A stretch of DNA of 6,499 bases from Planctomycetota bacterium. Lineage in GTDB: Bacteria > Planctomycetota > Phycisphaerae > UBA1845 > Fen-1342. The translations under genes were made by a program, and so were the position numbers. Shown one piece after another: positions 6,181 through 6,499 of this stretch. The DNA lies in assembly GCA_030616465.1 (NCBI GenBank), contig JAUWXH010000124.1, forward strand, positions 1 through 6,499, read 5' to 3'. The notes below the pieces were generated by a model. That model was not told the DNA's origin and ran no database searches. It worked only from the letters and a program-made list of their open reading frames with translations. The stretch's first letter is position 1. Every line of letters begins with the position of its first letter.

Positions 6181-6374
6181 CCTACCGCAAGCTTGTTAAG
6201 GTCCTCGAAGACGACGGCTGGTTCCTGGAACGCGTGTCTGGCAGTCATATGCAGTATCGCCATCCGACGAAGCCGGGTACCGTTACCGTGCCGGCCGGAG
6301 GTAAAATGGCGAAAGAGGTGCCGCCCGGGACGCTCAACAGCGTTCTGAAACAGGCCCGGCTCAGTCGAGGATGA
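6177..6374 (+). CDS. hicA: HicA family mRNA interferase toxin
   Basis: A 65-residue toxin, the normal size for HicA, which cleaves mRNA and tmRNA in the cytoplasm and is neutralised by HicB. It has the double-stranded-RNA-binding-like fold signature: 'KLVKVLEDDGWFLERVSGSH' with the catalytic histidine at residue 24 ('GSHMQYRHP'), then 'KPGTVTVPAGGK' and the closing helix 'GTLNSVLKQARLSRG'. No key residue is missing, so it should be active. It starts with GTG at 6177, preceded by GGAGG at 6163-6167, and overlaps the stop of the upstream 26-codon frame. hicB begins 4 bases after its stop, so the two are co-translated. Order toxin then antitoxin is the usual one for hicAB. Regulation is expected through HicB binding the promoter; I could not identify an operator. 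Confidence 0.93.
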   Translation: MTYRKLVKVLEDDGWFLERVSGSHMQYRHPTKPGTVTVPAGGKMAKEVPPGTLNSVLKQARLSRG

Positions 6375-6378
6375 GACC

Positions 6379-6499
6379 ATGGAGTACGTGGCAGTGATCG
6401 AGAAGGCCGAGGACGGCAGCTTCTCGGCCTATGTGCCGGACTTGCCAGGGTGCGTCACGTGTGGCGACAGCGTAGAGGGGGTCCGCCGGCTGATCGAGG
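6379..6499 (+). CDS. hicB: HicB family antitoxin (3' end outside window)
   Basis: The first 40 codons of HicB, the antitoxin that binds and blocks HicA and usually represses the operon. The visible part 'MEYVAVIEKAEDGSFSAYVPDLPGCVTCGDSVEGVRRLIE' begins with 'EYVAVIEKAEDGSFSAYVPD' and carries the diagnostic 'YVPDLPGC' motif of the partial RNase H fold, then the start of the first helix, 'VRRLIE'. The ATG at 6379 has GAGG at 6367-6370, eight bases upstream and inside the end of hicA. The C-terminal part, which would show whether it has a helix-turn-helix or ribbon-helix-helix DNA-binding domain, lies beyond the window. Confidence 0.93.
   Translation, partial: MEYVAVIEKAEDGSFSAYVPDLPGCVTCGDSVEGVRRLIE

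Overview
The window looks like a chromosomal segment of a high-GC planctomycete, probably Phycisphaerae-like. Three family traits point that way. One is a short protein with a CPECG...CQECG zinc ribbon of the 'DLRGLP' type. Another is a secreted FG-GAP propeller protein ending in a duplicated 'GDLDGDGDTDQSDLGILLSDWGC'-like dockerin. The third is a set of loosely packed genes with few Shine-Dalgarno sites. This taxonomic call is inference from protein style, not from a marker gene. Every supported gene is on the + strand; the long minus-strand frames are GC-rich shadows.

Layout: 1-1269 is the 3' part of miaB (tRNA ms2i6A methylthiotransferase), with an unusual low-complexity insertion in the TRAM domain. 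1316-2287 encodes a secreted two-part protein of unknown function. 2438-3034 encodes a zinc-ribbon, two-helix membrane protein with a probable PH-like tail. After a gap carrying an extended -10 promoter and a strong ribosome binding site, 3178-4875 encodes an exported protein with seven calcium-binding FG-GAP repeats, an Ig-like domain and two dockerin repeats. 4924-5979 is an OppF/DppF-type peptide ABC transporter ATPase.

The last 520 bases are the most interesting part. The stop codon of the ABC gene sits in the loop of a perfect 8-bp hairpin. It is followed by an internal fragment of glycyl-tRNA synthetase (about 33 codons) without its own start. Four bases later comes a 26-codon frame that starts like a HepT (DUF86) toxin but loses similarity after about 17 codons. 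Its stop codon overlaps the GTG start of hicA by 4 bp (GTGA), and hicA is followed by hicB, which runs off the window. This looks like a junk-built junction next to a type II toxin-antitoxin pair, in which a hepT remnant has become a translationally coupled leader for hicA.

The genes do not form one pathway: tRNA modification, envelope or secreted proteins, peptide uptake and a toxin-antitoxin pair stand side by side. I see no tRNA, rRNA, CRISPR array or complete mobile element. I do not see a clearly new multi-gene system; the strongest leads are the mosaic upstream of hicAB and the hairpin before it.
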